NCBI RefSeq assembly: GCF_002848005.1
Contig: NZ_PKHX01000008.1
Coordinates: 19,389 to 83,388, forward strand
Direction of reading: 5' to 3'
DNA from: Varibaculum cambriense
GTDB taxonomy: Bacteria > Actinomycetota > Actinomycetes > Actinomycetales > Actinomycetaceae
DNA length: 64,000 nt
A model generated the notes under the pieces. That model had not been told where the DNA came from and did no database searches. It saw only the letters and a program-made list of their open reading frames with translations. Positions 8,506 to 15,906 of the stretch are shown here, one piece after another (the stretch's first letter is position 1; every line of letters starts with the position of its first letter). The position numbers were made by a program, and so were the translations under genes.

Positions 8506-11500
8506 CTATGGGTGCTTCGGGGTGACGGTTGTTGGATGCTTACTTGGTGCAGAGCCGCGATAACGAGTAGCCGGGGCAGCAGGCTTAGAGCTAGAACCGC
8601 CTCCAGTAATATTTGGCAAACTCGGAGCCGAACCGCCCGAATGTCTGGGCGCGTGCCCTCCGCCTGAGCTAGGACTCGGCAATACCGGAGCGCTAGATGC
8701 AGCATCTCCCACGGTGGGGCTAGCCGTACTGACCGCCTTCAAGGGCGTAGGCATAGTCTGCTTGGACTGACGAGCCGAAGCCACGTTACTTAAATGCCTT
8801 ACCTGAGCCGCAGTACCTGCCCGAGAAGCCATCATTGAGCCAGTCCAAGCCTTAACTCCTGCCCCAGCCCTAAATACCCCGCGCTGGCCTTTAGTAGCAG
8901 CCCATTCGGAAGCAAACGCGTTATTAGCCCAAGCAACCTTCTTACCGAGCTTCGTATTGGAGACAAAACGGTTATAACCAGACACGGCGGTATTGCGAAC
9001 CCCCGTCTTAGCACGGGCAATACCGCGACCAACAGCGCTCTTCTTGTCCCACGCGGCTTGAGAGTTCTTTGCTGGCAAGGGTTCTGGCTCGGCGTTCTTA
9101 GAGCCTTTTTCGCGGTTGCGCGCATCTTGTGCGGCCTTTCTGCGCCCCATGCGCGATCCCGCCCGCTCGATACCTGACCCTGCACGAGATGCCAAGGACC
9201 TACCAGCAGATGCAGCCTTAGCTGCTGCCGCTCCGGCCATAGCGCCCTTAAGCATGGAGCCGCCGTTCGACCCCCAAGAAAGCGCCCCTTTAACAGATAG
9301 CGGGCTCGGCATACCGATCTTCTTGAGCAACATATTTAGCCCGATAATGGTAGCTCCCGGTGCAATGCCTGCCCAAAGCACGCTAAAGGATGAATTAGAA
9401 GGCAAAATACCTACCCCCACGTCCACCATGACCTTAGAAATAATGGTTACTACCGATACGGCAAGCATCATCACGGCGGCCACCCCGGAAAAACCAATCA
9501 GGGTGATAAAGACTTTCTTAAACTTTTCCCCGGTATTAACCCCTGGAACAATCGCCGGGACAAGCATTAGTCCAAGCGCTAGCATCATTAGCATTAACGC
9601 AGCCTTAGCAATAAGGATCGAAACCCCCATCGCCGTGAAAATAGCGAAGATGATTGCCGAGGATAATAGGTACAGCACGGCGATACCGTAAAGCCCCGCC
9701 CCCCAGGTAGGACTTTGCACCGACTGGATAAAAGAAGCCGCACCTTCACCAGCAGAGCCCTTATCAACCAGCTTAGCTAATGCCCCACCATCAGACGGTG
9801 CCCAATCAAACGGCTCGCCATTAGGATTATCGGTCGTGAGGGAACTTGAAGTTTCGTCGCCACCCGTGGAGGGATCTAGCTGTAATAGCTGGCAAAAGGA
9901 GGGCCGAGCAGTGCCAAAGGGATTCAAGCCCCATTCTGTGTCATCTTCGTCAGCCAACTTTAGAACATTTCTGAAATTCTTCTTTGTTTCTTCTACATCC
10001 AGGTCTGGGTGCTTAGCTTTCAGCGCGTTAGCGTACCTATCTGCCATTGCGTCATGCTGAGTAGCAAATCGTTCCCCTGTGTAATAGCGCAAGTTGTGCA
10101 TGGTCATATCTTGCTTGTCTACAGCGCCATCGAGCTGGTTGATACCCACTTTCTTCAGGAAATATACGGCCCATCTCGCCTGAAGGTCGGCTTCTTTTTC
10201 TAAATTATTCCCATCATCTCTCTGAGTTCTTTTATTTGAGCACCAATCCTCAAAAGACTTAGCCCCTCGTATTACGTCCCAGTCAGCCTTACCCCTTGCC
10301 TTCACAAGAACATCAGACCAAGCATCGTTCATAGCTGCCTTAACAGTCTTATCCGGGGTTTTCGCCTTCGGATCTAAGTTTTTATCCTTCTTAGAACCTT
10401 CCCAAAAGTCCTTACAAGCCTGATCACCCTTTGAAGAATCCTTTAGTAGCAACTTAGCCTTGGGATCCATTTTCCAAGTAGAACCGGTATTGCGACAGGC
10501 TGTCCAGAACATGATGGCTTGATCTCGGTTTTTGGATCCGCCCGCAACGCCAGCGGCAAACGCGTACCAACCAGACCTGCCGGTGGTGTCGGGATAGTTA
10601 GAGGAATTCTTAAAGGTGTATGCCTGGCGAAGAGCGCTTTGCTGCATCAAGGATTCAGCGGTGTGGCACCAAGTGTTAGAAATATCTATCTGTTCTTTTG
10701 CTGGCCCTGGCACGCTCCTAAACTGAATATTTTTCCAAACTGGAATAGCAGAGGACTCCCAGATTTTCGACAAAGAGTCGATGATAACCGATGAGCTACC
10801 AGACGCTTCTAAATCTGTAGGAGCTTTGTACAGTTTATGTAAGGTCTTAACATAATCATCGCATCCGGTCGCTTTTTCTTTAGTTCCGCTTTTATTTGCT
10901 TCAGACAAAGCACCATCAGCAACAGTCGCAACTGAGGTGCCCACTTTATCTACTACGCTTACAATCCCACCGACAACTTTCTTGGAAGGGCTACCCCCGG
11001 CTGCTGCGCCAAAGACTAGAAAAGCAATAAACCCGGTGACGCAAACTTTGCTCAGTAGGTCTTTTAGCGGGCCGTATCCACCGGTTTTTCGGGACTTATT
11101 AAACGCATAGATAACGTTTGCCCCAATAAGGATCGCGACAATAGAGGATGCTCCCGCAGCTCCGTTGAACATTGCTTTGCCGATATTAGCGAGTACTCCG
11201 TCAATCTTGCTGCCGATAGTCCCGTACACGTCTACCGAAGAAGACAGGTTAACGGTGGTGGCAGTAAAAGACCAGAGCGCATCCCCGAACTGCATGATCG
11301 AGCGAGCCATAGTTGATAAGCCGGAAGACTCCGCGTCTCCCCTATCCCACGCGTCCGATGAATACCGGCTGTGGTAGTTACCAGTCAGCCCGTTCCAGCG
11401 CAACACTGGAAGATAAGTGTTGGCCATCTCAATATCTTTTTTGCCGCCCTCCGGGTCCCCCTTAATCCGGTTATCTAGCGAGTTATCAGTCGATACAACT

Positions 11501-11631
11501 GTCTGCTGGCTAGCATCTACCGGCGCGGCCTGGGCAACGGGAGCAGAGATATTAATAGCAAAAAGGATCGCGAAAGCCACCAGTAAGGCTCTAAGCACCC
11601 TTAAATGTTTAACGTTCTGCATCTTTATCAA
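8506..11631 (-). CDS. VirB6/TrbL-like polytopic membrane protein
   Basis: 1041 residues. A cleavable-type signal (LLVAFAILFAINISAPVAQAAPV) is followed by a membrane segment at about residues 160-180, another near 195-215, a large extracytoplasmic loop with several cysteines (about 230-640), then a cluster of at least five membrane segments (about 660-800). The C-terminus is Ser/Pro/basic and disordered. This matches VirB6/TrbL-type inner-membrane channel proteins of actinobacterial and Gram-positive conjugation systems. It sits between a small two-helix membrane protein and the wall hydrolase. Sequence alone does not tell VirB6 from TcpH types. Confidence 0.8.
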   Translation of the reverse strand: MIKMQNVKHLRVLRALLVAFAILFAINISAPVAQAAPVDASQQTVVSTDNSLDNRIKGDPEGGKKDIEMANTYLPVLRWNGLTGNYHSRYSSDAWDRGDAESSGLSTMARSIMQFGDALWSFTATTVNLSSSVDVYGTIGSKIDGVLANIGKAMFNGAAGASSIVAILIGANVIYAFNKSRKTGGYGPLKDLLSKVCVTGFIAFLVFGAAAGGSPSKKVVGGIVSVVDKVGTSVATVADGALSEANKSGTKEKATGCDDYVKTLHKLYKAPTDLEASGSSSVIIDSLSKIWESSAIPVWKNIQFRSVPGPAKEQIDISNTWCHTAESLMQQSALRQAYTFKNSSNYPDTTGRSGWYAFAAGVAGGSKNRDQAIMFWTACRNTGSTWKMDPKAKLLLKDSSKGDQACKDFWEGSKKDKNLDPKAKTPDKTVKAAMNDAWSDVLVKARGKADWDVIRGAKSFEDWCSNKRTQRDDGNNLEKEADLQARWAVYFLKKVGINQLDGAVDKQDMTMHNLRYYTGERFATQHDAMADRYANALKAKHPDLDVEETKKNFRNVLKLADEDDTEWGLNPFGTARPSFCQLLQLDPSTGGDETSSSLTTDNPNGEPFDWAPSDGGALAKLVDKGSAGEGAASFIQSVQSPTWGAGLYGIAVLYLLSSAIIFAIFTAMGVSILIAKAALMLMMLALGLMLVPAIVPGVNTGEKFKKVFITLIGFSGVAAVMMLAVSVVTIISKVMVDVGVGILPSNSSFSVLWAGIAPGATIIGLNMLLKKIGMPSPLSVKGALSWGSNGGSMLKGAMAGAAAAKAASAGRSLASRAGSGIERAGSRMGRRKAAQDARNREKGSKNAEPEPLPAKNSQAAWDKKSAVGRGIARAKTGVRNTAVSGYNRFVSNTKLGKKVAWANNAFASEWAATKGQRGVFRAGAGVKAWTGSMMASRAGTAAQVRHLSNVASARQSKQTMPTPLKAVSTASPTVGDAASSAPVLPSPSSGGGHAPRHSGGSAPSLPNITGGGSSSKPAAPATRYRGSAPSKHPTTVTPKHP

Positions 11632-12019
11632 CCCTTGTTGCCCCGTTAACCAGCCAAAAAACGTCGGCTTTATTTACTGAGATTTCCTTGCCGCAAAGCT
11701 GGACTGTGCCATCCCCACTTTTGATTGAATCCAGCAAGGTTTTATAGGTGCGCTGCTTTAGCCCCTTGGTGGAGCGCCGCTCATATAGCACCACTAACCC
11801 CACCTCAAAAACGGCAACTAAAGCCAAGCTCCAAGTACCAAAAAAGGGAATAAGCATGGAGGCAAATAGCACCGAAGGCAAAAAAGCTATAATCGCAACG
11901 TAAGCGTATCTAGCCGATACCTCGAACGTTGCGATAATAACTGTGCGGTCTTTACCCGCTTCTTTACCGGTAAGGTCGGTTAAAGAAAATACCTTCGGTA
12001 TGCCATCTGCCTCAGCCAC
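11609..12019 (-). CDS. small two-helix membrane protein of the conjugation apparatus
   Basis: 136 residues starting at GTG 12019. Two hydrophobic helices (ARYAYVAIIAFLPSVLFASMLI and WSLALVAVFEVGLVVLY) are followed by a basic turn and a cytoplasmic tail. Size, layout and position before the VirB6-like gene resemble VirB3, PrgI or TcpE-type partners of the VirB4 ATPase; which one cannot be decided by eye. Its 3' end overlaps the VirB6-like gene by 23 bases. The start codon lies inside the predicted guide segment of a solitary omega-RNA that ends at 12023. Confidence 0.7.
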   Translation of the reverse strand: MAEADGIPKVFSLTDLTGKEAGKDRTVIIATFEVSARYAYVAIIAFLPSVLFASMLIPFFGTWSLALVAVFEVGLVVLYERRSTKGLKQRTYKTLLDSIKSGDGTVQLCGKEISVNKADVFWLVNGATRVDKDAER

Positions 12020-12022
12020 GAG

Positions 12023-12195
12023 TGAACTACCCCAATACCAAAGACATTGGGGCTTCTTGCTTCATCCAAACATCGCCTGTTTTCCCAATGAACGTATAGT
12101 CCATTGGTGATACTGGCATTAAATGCTTGTCCGCAAGAGCACTGCTATGTTCCGTAGCAGGGACGTTTATAGACCGCCCGAGTCTTTCCATTGGA
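12023..12195 (-). ncRNA. solitary omega-RNA related to TnpB copy 4
   Basis: On the minus strand this segment aligns over about 170 bases (roughly 80% by eye) with the 3' part of tnpB copy 4 and its right end. Shared blocks are GCTACGGAAC.TAGCAGT, CTTGCGGACAA, ACCAATGGACTATAC, TTCATTGGGAAAACAGGCG, AAGAAGCCCCAA and the terminal GGGGTAGTTCA. No nuclease gene is attached. The guide would begin at 12022 (CTCGTGGCTGAGGCAG) and covers the GTG start of the next operon gene. It lies in the 5' leader of that operon, so every such transcript would carry it. Confidence 0.7.
12027..12191 (-). pseudogene. remnant of the TnpB C-terminus with its own start
   Basis: 54 codons from ATG 12191 to TAG 12027. The peptide (MERLGRSIN.PATEHSSALADKH) matches the C-terminal end of TnpB copy 4 after its last RuvC motif; everything before it is missing. 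A ribosome site GGGAGGT sits 7 bases before the ATG, so it may still be translated. No catalytic residue remains, so the kept part is essentially the omega-RNA region. Confidence 0.55.
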
Positions 12196-12230
12196 ATTAC
12201 CTCCCGAATATAATTGCGAATTTTTTACTT

Positions 12231-12256
12231 GCATTACCTATATAGGTGCGCGGGGT
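12231..12256 (-). promoter_or_regulatory. motif-1/motif-2 composite promoter
   Basis: The minus strand reads GCGCACCTATATAGG, and the plus strand reads GCATTACCTATATAGG across the same bases. CACCTATATAGGTG is a perfect palindrome. It probably drives the solitary omega-RNA and the operon below it. Confidence 0.5.
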
Positions 12257-12284
12257 GAGTAGAGGAAAAGTAAGACCTCCACGA

Positions 12285-12626
12285 TTAGCTACCGAAAACC
12301 GTCCCGCCAATATTGATAAAGGCGTTAATGATGGAGTCAATCATTCCTAGAAGTAACGGCAATAGTGCGCCAGGGGCAACTAAAATGCCGCCCACGATAG
12401 CCGATAAGACTACGGCTTTAGACCCGCCCTTACCGCCGCCTCCAGCTCCTCCTCTGCGCCTTTGCCAAAAATAGGTAATAATTGAAATAGCTAGGATAAT
12501 CGCCCCAATCCAGGCAGCAACTTTGAAGAATGCTTGTAGGTCTCCCCCCTGGAAAAGATCTATTAGTTCTTCAAACTTGCCTTTTAAGTCAACTTTGTCT
12601 CCACCTGCAAATGGAATAAGCGTCAT
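12285..12626 (-). CDS. VirB2/TrbC-like pilin candidate
   Basis: 113 residues with two hydrophobic helices (FFKVAAWIGAIILAISIITYFW and VVLSAIVGGILVAPGALLPLLLGMI) joined by a short basic glycine-rich loop, RRRGGAGGGGKGG. The two-helix hairpin, size and position in the transfer operon fit VirB2/TrbC-type pilins or small channel subunits. There is no clear cleaved signal peptide. A motif-2 promoter (GGACGCATTACCTATAGTG) lies about 35 bases upstream and GGGGG precedes the ATG. The pilin assignment is inference from topology. Confidence 0.6.
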   Translation of the reverse strand: MTLIPFAGGDKVDLKGKFEELIDLFQGGDLQAFFKVAAWIGAIILAISIITYFWQRRRGGAGGGGKGGSKAVVLSAIVGGILVAPGALLPLLLGMIDSIINAFINIGGTVFGS

Positions 12627-12644
12627 TTTTCCCCCTTAGATTAC

Positions 12645-12672
12645 GTACCGAACGCTTCACTATAGGTAATGC
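12645..12672 (-). promoter_or_regulatory. motif-2 promoter of the pilin-like gene
   Basis: On the minus strand GGACGCATTACCTATAGTG. TATAGT is a good -10 box and the ACGCATTACC block lies directly before it in place of a spaced -35. Confidence 0.5.
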
Positions 12673-12687
12673 GTCCGTTAGGTCCTG

Positions 12688-13998
12688 TTAGATCCAGGCT
12701 TCATCGAACCCAGAAGACATTGCCTCTTGCTCTCGCTGATAGGAGGCTACTTTCATGGACCTTCTGGAAGTTTTCTCCAGCTTGTCTAGCGAGATATATC
12801 CACCTTGTTTTTGAGCGCCAGATAAGGCTTTAGCTAAAGTACCTTCTGGAAGCGCTGCCCGGTCAATGAGCGCACCCATAAGATCGGTAGCGTATTTTCC
12901 GCCCCCGGTTTCTTTAAGCATAAAAAGCGTATGTTCGGCTTGGCGCGGGGTACACCCAGGGCAAAAGGACAAAATCGCGGCGGCCTTGACCGAGTTTTTA
13001 CCTTCCGAAATATCTTGCCAGCCCTTGATTACCGCCGAGTTGGTGTCTAGCTCAGCTTTTAGAACTTTGGCCCGGCGAGAATCAATAGTGCCTTCCTTGG
13101 GGCTAACTACTTTGCCAGACATATCCATAGATTCAGCCAGCACTTCCCAAGCAAGCAGCGAGCGTTGCTTAGCGGTTAGTTTCTTTAGATCCATCCCGAC
13201 TTCGCTAATGTAATCGCGGGCCGGGCTATCTTCGCTAGAATCTGCCAGGTTTTCAAGGTCAGCTTCGTCGTTTTCAGTTAGTCCCCAAAGCGATTTTTTA
13301 ACGATCCTAGAAGTTGGCCGCTTAGAAGGGTCTTGAGATGCACAATATTCTTTAGCAAAATCTACTAGTTCCGCGCCCCTTAACCCTTCATTGTGTTTAT
13401 CGGCTAAGGCTTTAAGGTAAGAAAAAGTTCTTCCATCCACGGACTTGAACTCATCTAGCGAGATATTAAAGCGCAGCAACAGCGAATACTTGGACTCATC
13501 CATTCTGACCACCGATTTGGCAAGCGCTAGGGTGGGCAGTCCTGCTTTGGCACCTTTTCCGCCAGCTTGGTAGCTTTTTGCGTGCTCTAGCATCTCGATT
13601 ACTACTTCTCCGGCAACATCGATCCCTGCTCCATCTAAGTCCCCCAGCTTGGCTTCGCGTTGCAGCTTCTTATACAAAGCCCCCCATTGGGCCTCTAAAG
13701 CCGGGTCTAGGACAGCGGAGCGGGATGGACAGCGGCCCTCGTCCACTTCCTTGTGGTAGGCGGGGGTGCGCAGTTGTTCGCGAGACTCAATCAGCTCTAG
13801 GGCTACTTTTTGCGCATCAGTTTCAATAGGGAGGTACCCTCTAGTCGCTGGGTTTAAAAGTTCGTCATAGGCTCGCTGAATATCTTTAGCGAACGGGTCA
13901 GTTAGGGATAGTTTTGAGTGAGCATAAATCTTGGGGGCAAATCGACCTCCTACAGACTCCATACCAAGTTTTGCTCCTTTAGGGTGACGGTTAGCCAT
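12688..13998 (-). CDS. unrecognised basic protein with HP..GGRFAPK N-terminus
   Basis: About 436 residues from ATG 13998, chosen because GAAAGG lies 6 bases before it; an upstream start at 14061 lacks such a site. The N-terminus MANRHPKGAKLGMESVGGRF resembles the HP...DGKF tag of other proteins here. The rest is helical and charged. A stretch DLENLADSSEDSPARDYISE followed by LKKLTAKQRSLLAWEVL faintly resembles the region 3-4 junction of sigma-70 factors, and CTPRQAEHTLFML could be a helix-turn-helix. This is weak, and a DNA-binding or transfer-related role is equally possible. It lies between the TnpB copy 2 unit and the pilin-like gene. Confidence 0.6.
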   Translation of the reverse strand: MANRHPKGAKLGMESVGGRFAPKIYAHSKLSLTDPFAKDIQRAYDELLNPATRGYLPIETDAQKVALELIESREQLRTPAYHKEVDEGRCPSRSAVLDPALEAQWGALYKKLQREAKLGDLDGAGIDVAGEVVIEMLEHAKSYQAGGKGAKAGLPTLALAKSVVRMDESKYSLLLRFNISLDEFKSVDGRTFSYLKALADKHNEGLRGAELVDFAKEYCASQDPSKRPTSRIVKKSLWGLTENDEADLENLADSSEDSPARDYISEVGMDLKKLTAKQRSLLAWEVLAESMDMSGKVVSPKEGTIDSRRAKVLKAELDTNSAVIKGWQDISEGKNSVKAAAILSFCPGCTPRQAEHTLFMLKETGGGKYATDLMGALIDRAALPEGTLAKALSGAQKQGGYISLDKLEKTSRRSMKVASYQREQEAMSSGFDEAWI

Positions 13999-14165
13999 GT
14001 TTTTCCTTTCAACTAGGGCTTTTTGCTGTCCCCTTAAGGAAACCGGCAAGGTCAAGCCCAAAGATTAAAAGTGGGGGCAAGGATCGGCTTTTTCGGAGAT
14101 TGCGGTGCAGCAAAGCAAAATATGGGAATATTTGCAAGGATTTTCCACCTGTGATTTTTAGGCTG

Positions 14166-14535
14166 AAAAGTGTCCCTTATGTGCTGGTAAAAGCGTTTTA
14201 ATGCCTGCGTGGGAACGGTAATTTTGGGGCAATTTTTGCTCGCCTCCAAAACTAGGCAAAAAGTATCCCTTATGTGCAGGTAGGGCGGTGTTTGGGTTAT
14301 TTTGGGTGGTGCAGATCACGCAGGTCTGCGCGCCACAAGGACTGATTTTCGACTATTCCACAAGCAATTTTGAAGGCCAAAACCGTCCCTTATTCGCTGG
14401 TCAGGCCAGGTTTGAATTTTTGGGAAAATCGCTATTTTCAGGCAGTTTTTGCGGGCGTATTTTTTGGGGCGAAAAGTGTCCCTTATCCGCAGGTCGGGTA
14501 GCGTTTGTCATTTTGGAAGTGACGCAAGTCACGGA
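14166..14535. repeat. four R repeats in two pairs (cluster 1)
   Basis: Copies of a sequence around AAAAGTGTCCCTTATNNGC(A/T)GGT start near 14166, 14258, 14378 and 14471. Members of a pair are 92-93 bases apart, with a T-rich filler of similar sequence. The block ends with the dyad GTGACGCAAGTCAC. Cluster 2 at 36.6-37.0 kb has the same order. They hold no gene and could be iterons, operators or a structured RNA. Confidence 0.7.
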
Positions 14536-14539
14536 GTGC

Positions 14540-14663
14540 TCAGTCTTCCCAAATAGAGCCCTGTTTACCAGCCTTATACAGGTCAATATCGGCCTTGTTT
14601 GTCGAAGCAGCAGCCAAGAATTTATCGGGCAATCTGACCTGGGCCGGAATGGCCTGGTCGTAC
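14540..14663 (-). pseudogene. second copy of the virB4 3' end
   Basis: In frame on the minus strand it encodes YDQAIPAQVRLPDKFLAAAS and the rest of the last 40 or so residues of VirB4, then a TGA. The peptide differs from the intact gene at only two positions, whereas about half the codons differ at the wobble base. It lies directly after the omega-RNA of TnpB copy 2, so it is the original target end separated from its gene by the TnpB unit. Confidence 0.85.
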
Positions 14664-14800
14664 TTGGCATTCCTAATAGATAGGATTCTTGCTTCAACGT
14701 GATTGCCTAGCCCGAAGGCAGGTCTTACATCTACTCCACAAGCGTTACGGCAAAAGATTCTACCGTGGTTCCCGAGTGTCCCTCGGTACCTTGTAAAACT
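14664..14800 (-). ncRNA. omega-RNA of TnpB copy 2
   Basis: After the tnpB stop the minus strand has GTGGAGTAGATGTAAGACC, then GAAGCAAGAATCC as in copies 1 and 3. The terminal hairpin differs (CCTATCTATTAGG), and the end is ATGCCAA where copies 1 and 3 have GTGTCAA. The guide would begin at 14663 with GTACGACCAGGCCATTCC, which is virB4 coding sequence. Confidence 0.6.
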
Positions 14801-15885
14801 CTTATTCCTTCCGCAAGGATATTTTTAGCGGCGTTAATATCGCGATCATGTCTAGCCCCGCAGTTCTTGCATTGCCATTTACGCACGTCCAAAGTCATAG
14901 ATGCGTCTTTTTCTCCGCACTCGTGGCAAGTTTTAGAGGATGCAAACCACTTATCCACCTGGACAAAAGTCTTGCCTTTGCTCCTGGCCTTATATTCCAG
15001 GAAATTTAAAATGGTGGCGAAACTTTGGGCTGCGATGCTTTTTGCGAGGTAATGATTCTTCATCATTCCATCCACGGAAAGGGTTTCGGCGCATACAACT
15101 TGGTTCTCGCTGACAATCTTTGCCGTAACCTTGTGCAGATGGTCTTTCCTCTTACTCGCTATTTTCTCGTAAACCCGCGCGACTTTGATTTTTTGCTTTG
15201 CTCGGTTATTCGATCCTTTCTTCTTCCTCGATAGTTTCCGTTGTTCTCTCGCAAGTTTCTTGTCTAGTTTTTTACTGCCTTCTAAGCTACCGATCTTTTG
15301 GCCATCGGAAGTAGTAACCAAGGTGGTAACACCTAAGTCAATGCCAATAGCTTTACCAGTAGATTCCTTTGGCTGCTGCGGAATATCGGTGCAGGTAAAT
15401 ACGATGAAGTATTTACCGCTTGGTACTTGTTTAATCGTGGCCGAAGTTATCCTGCCTTGGATAGGTCTACTGATTCGGGCTTTAACTAGCCCAATCTTGG
15501 GTATCCAAACATGGGAATCATCGACGATTTTTGCCTTGCTAGTGCGATAAGTTTTCCGAGACTTCTTTTTCTTAAAACTGGGGAAACCTACGCCTTGGTT
15601 TCTTCTCTCAAAATAGTTCTGAAACGCCTTACCCAGATCAAACAATGCTTGCTGCAAAGCAACCGAATCGGATTCAGCCAGCCAAGAGTTCCCCTCTTGC
15701 TCCTTTAATCCTGGAAGCATCTTAATACAATCGAAAGGACGAAGTTGTTTACCTGTCCTCTCATAAAAGTCGATACATGTTCGTAGAAAAAGGTTGTAAA
15801 CCCATCTTACGCAGCCGAAATTGCGAGCCAACAACACCGTCTGCTGCTGGCTCGGGTAAATCCGGTATTCGTATCCTCTTTCCAC
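14731..15885 (-). CDS. tnpB: TnpB RNA-guided nuclease (copy 2)
   Basis: 384 residues from GTG 15885, directly after a motif-1 promoter. RuvC-I is GIDLGVTTLVTTSDG, RuvC-II is VCAETLSVDGM, the zinc knuckle is CHECG and CKNCG, and RuvC-III is DRDINAAKN, so all catalytic acids are kept. It is close to copies 1 and 3. It has no tnpA and, unlike them, no IS left end: the promoter follows the stop codon of virB4 by 2-3 bases. A second virB4 3' end follows its omega-RNA. This arrangement suggests a cassette that moves together with a replacement virB4 tail. Confidence 0.93.
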   Translation of the reverse strand: MERGYEYRIYPSQQQTVLLARNFGCVRWVYNLFLRTCIDFYERTGKQLRPFDCIKMLPGLKEQEGNSWLAESDSVALQQALFDLGKAFQNYFERRNQGVGFPSFKKKKSRKTYRTSKAKIVDDSHVWIPKIGLVKARISRPIQGRITSATIKQVPSGKYFIVFTCTDIPQQPKESTGKAIGIDLGVTTLVTTSDGQKIGSLEGSKKLDKKLAREQRKLSRKKKGSNNRAKQKIKVARVYEKIASKRKDHLHKVTAKIVSENQVVCAETLSVDGMMKNHYLAKSIAAQSFATILNFLEYKARSKGKTFVQVDKWFASSKTCHECGEKDASMTLDVRKWQCKNCGARHDRDINAAKNILAEGIRVLQGTEGHSGTTVESFAVTLVE

Positions 15886-15888
15886 ATA

Positions 15889-15904
15889 CCCCTTGTAGGG
15901 CGCG
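15889..15904 (-). promoter_or_regulatory. motif-1 promoter of TnpB copy 2
   Basis: On the minus strand CGCGCCCTACAAGGGG, then TAT and the GTG start. It begins within 3 bases of the virB4 stop codon. Confidence 0.5.
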
Positions 15905-15906
15905 GA

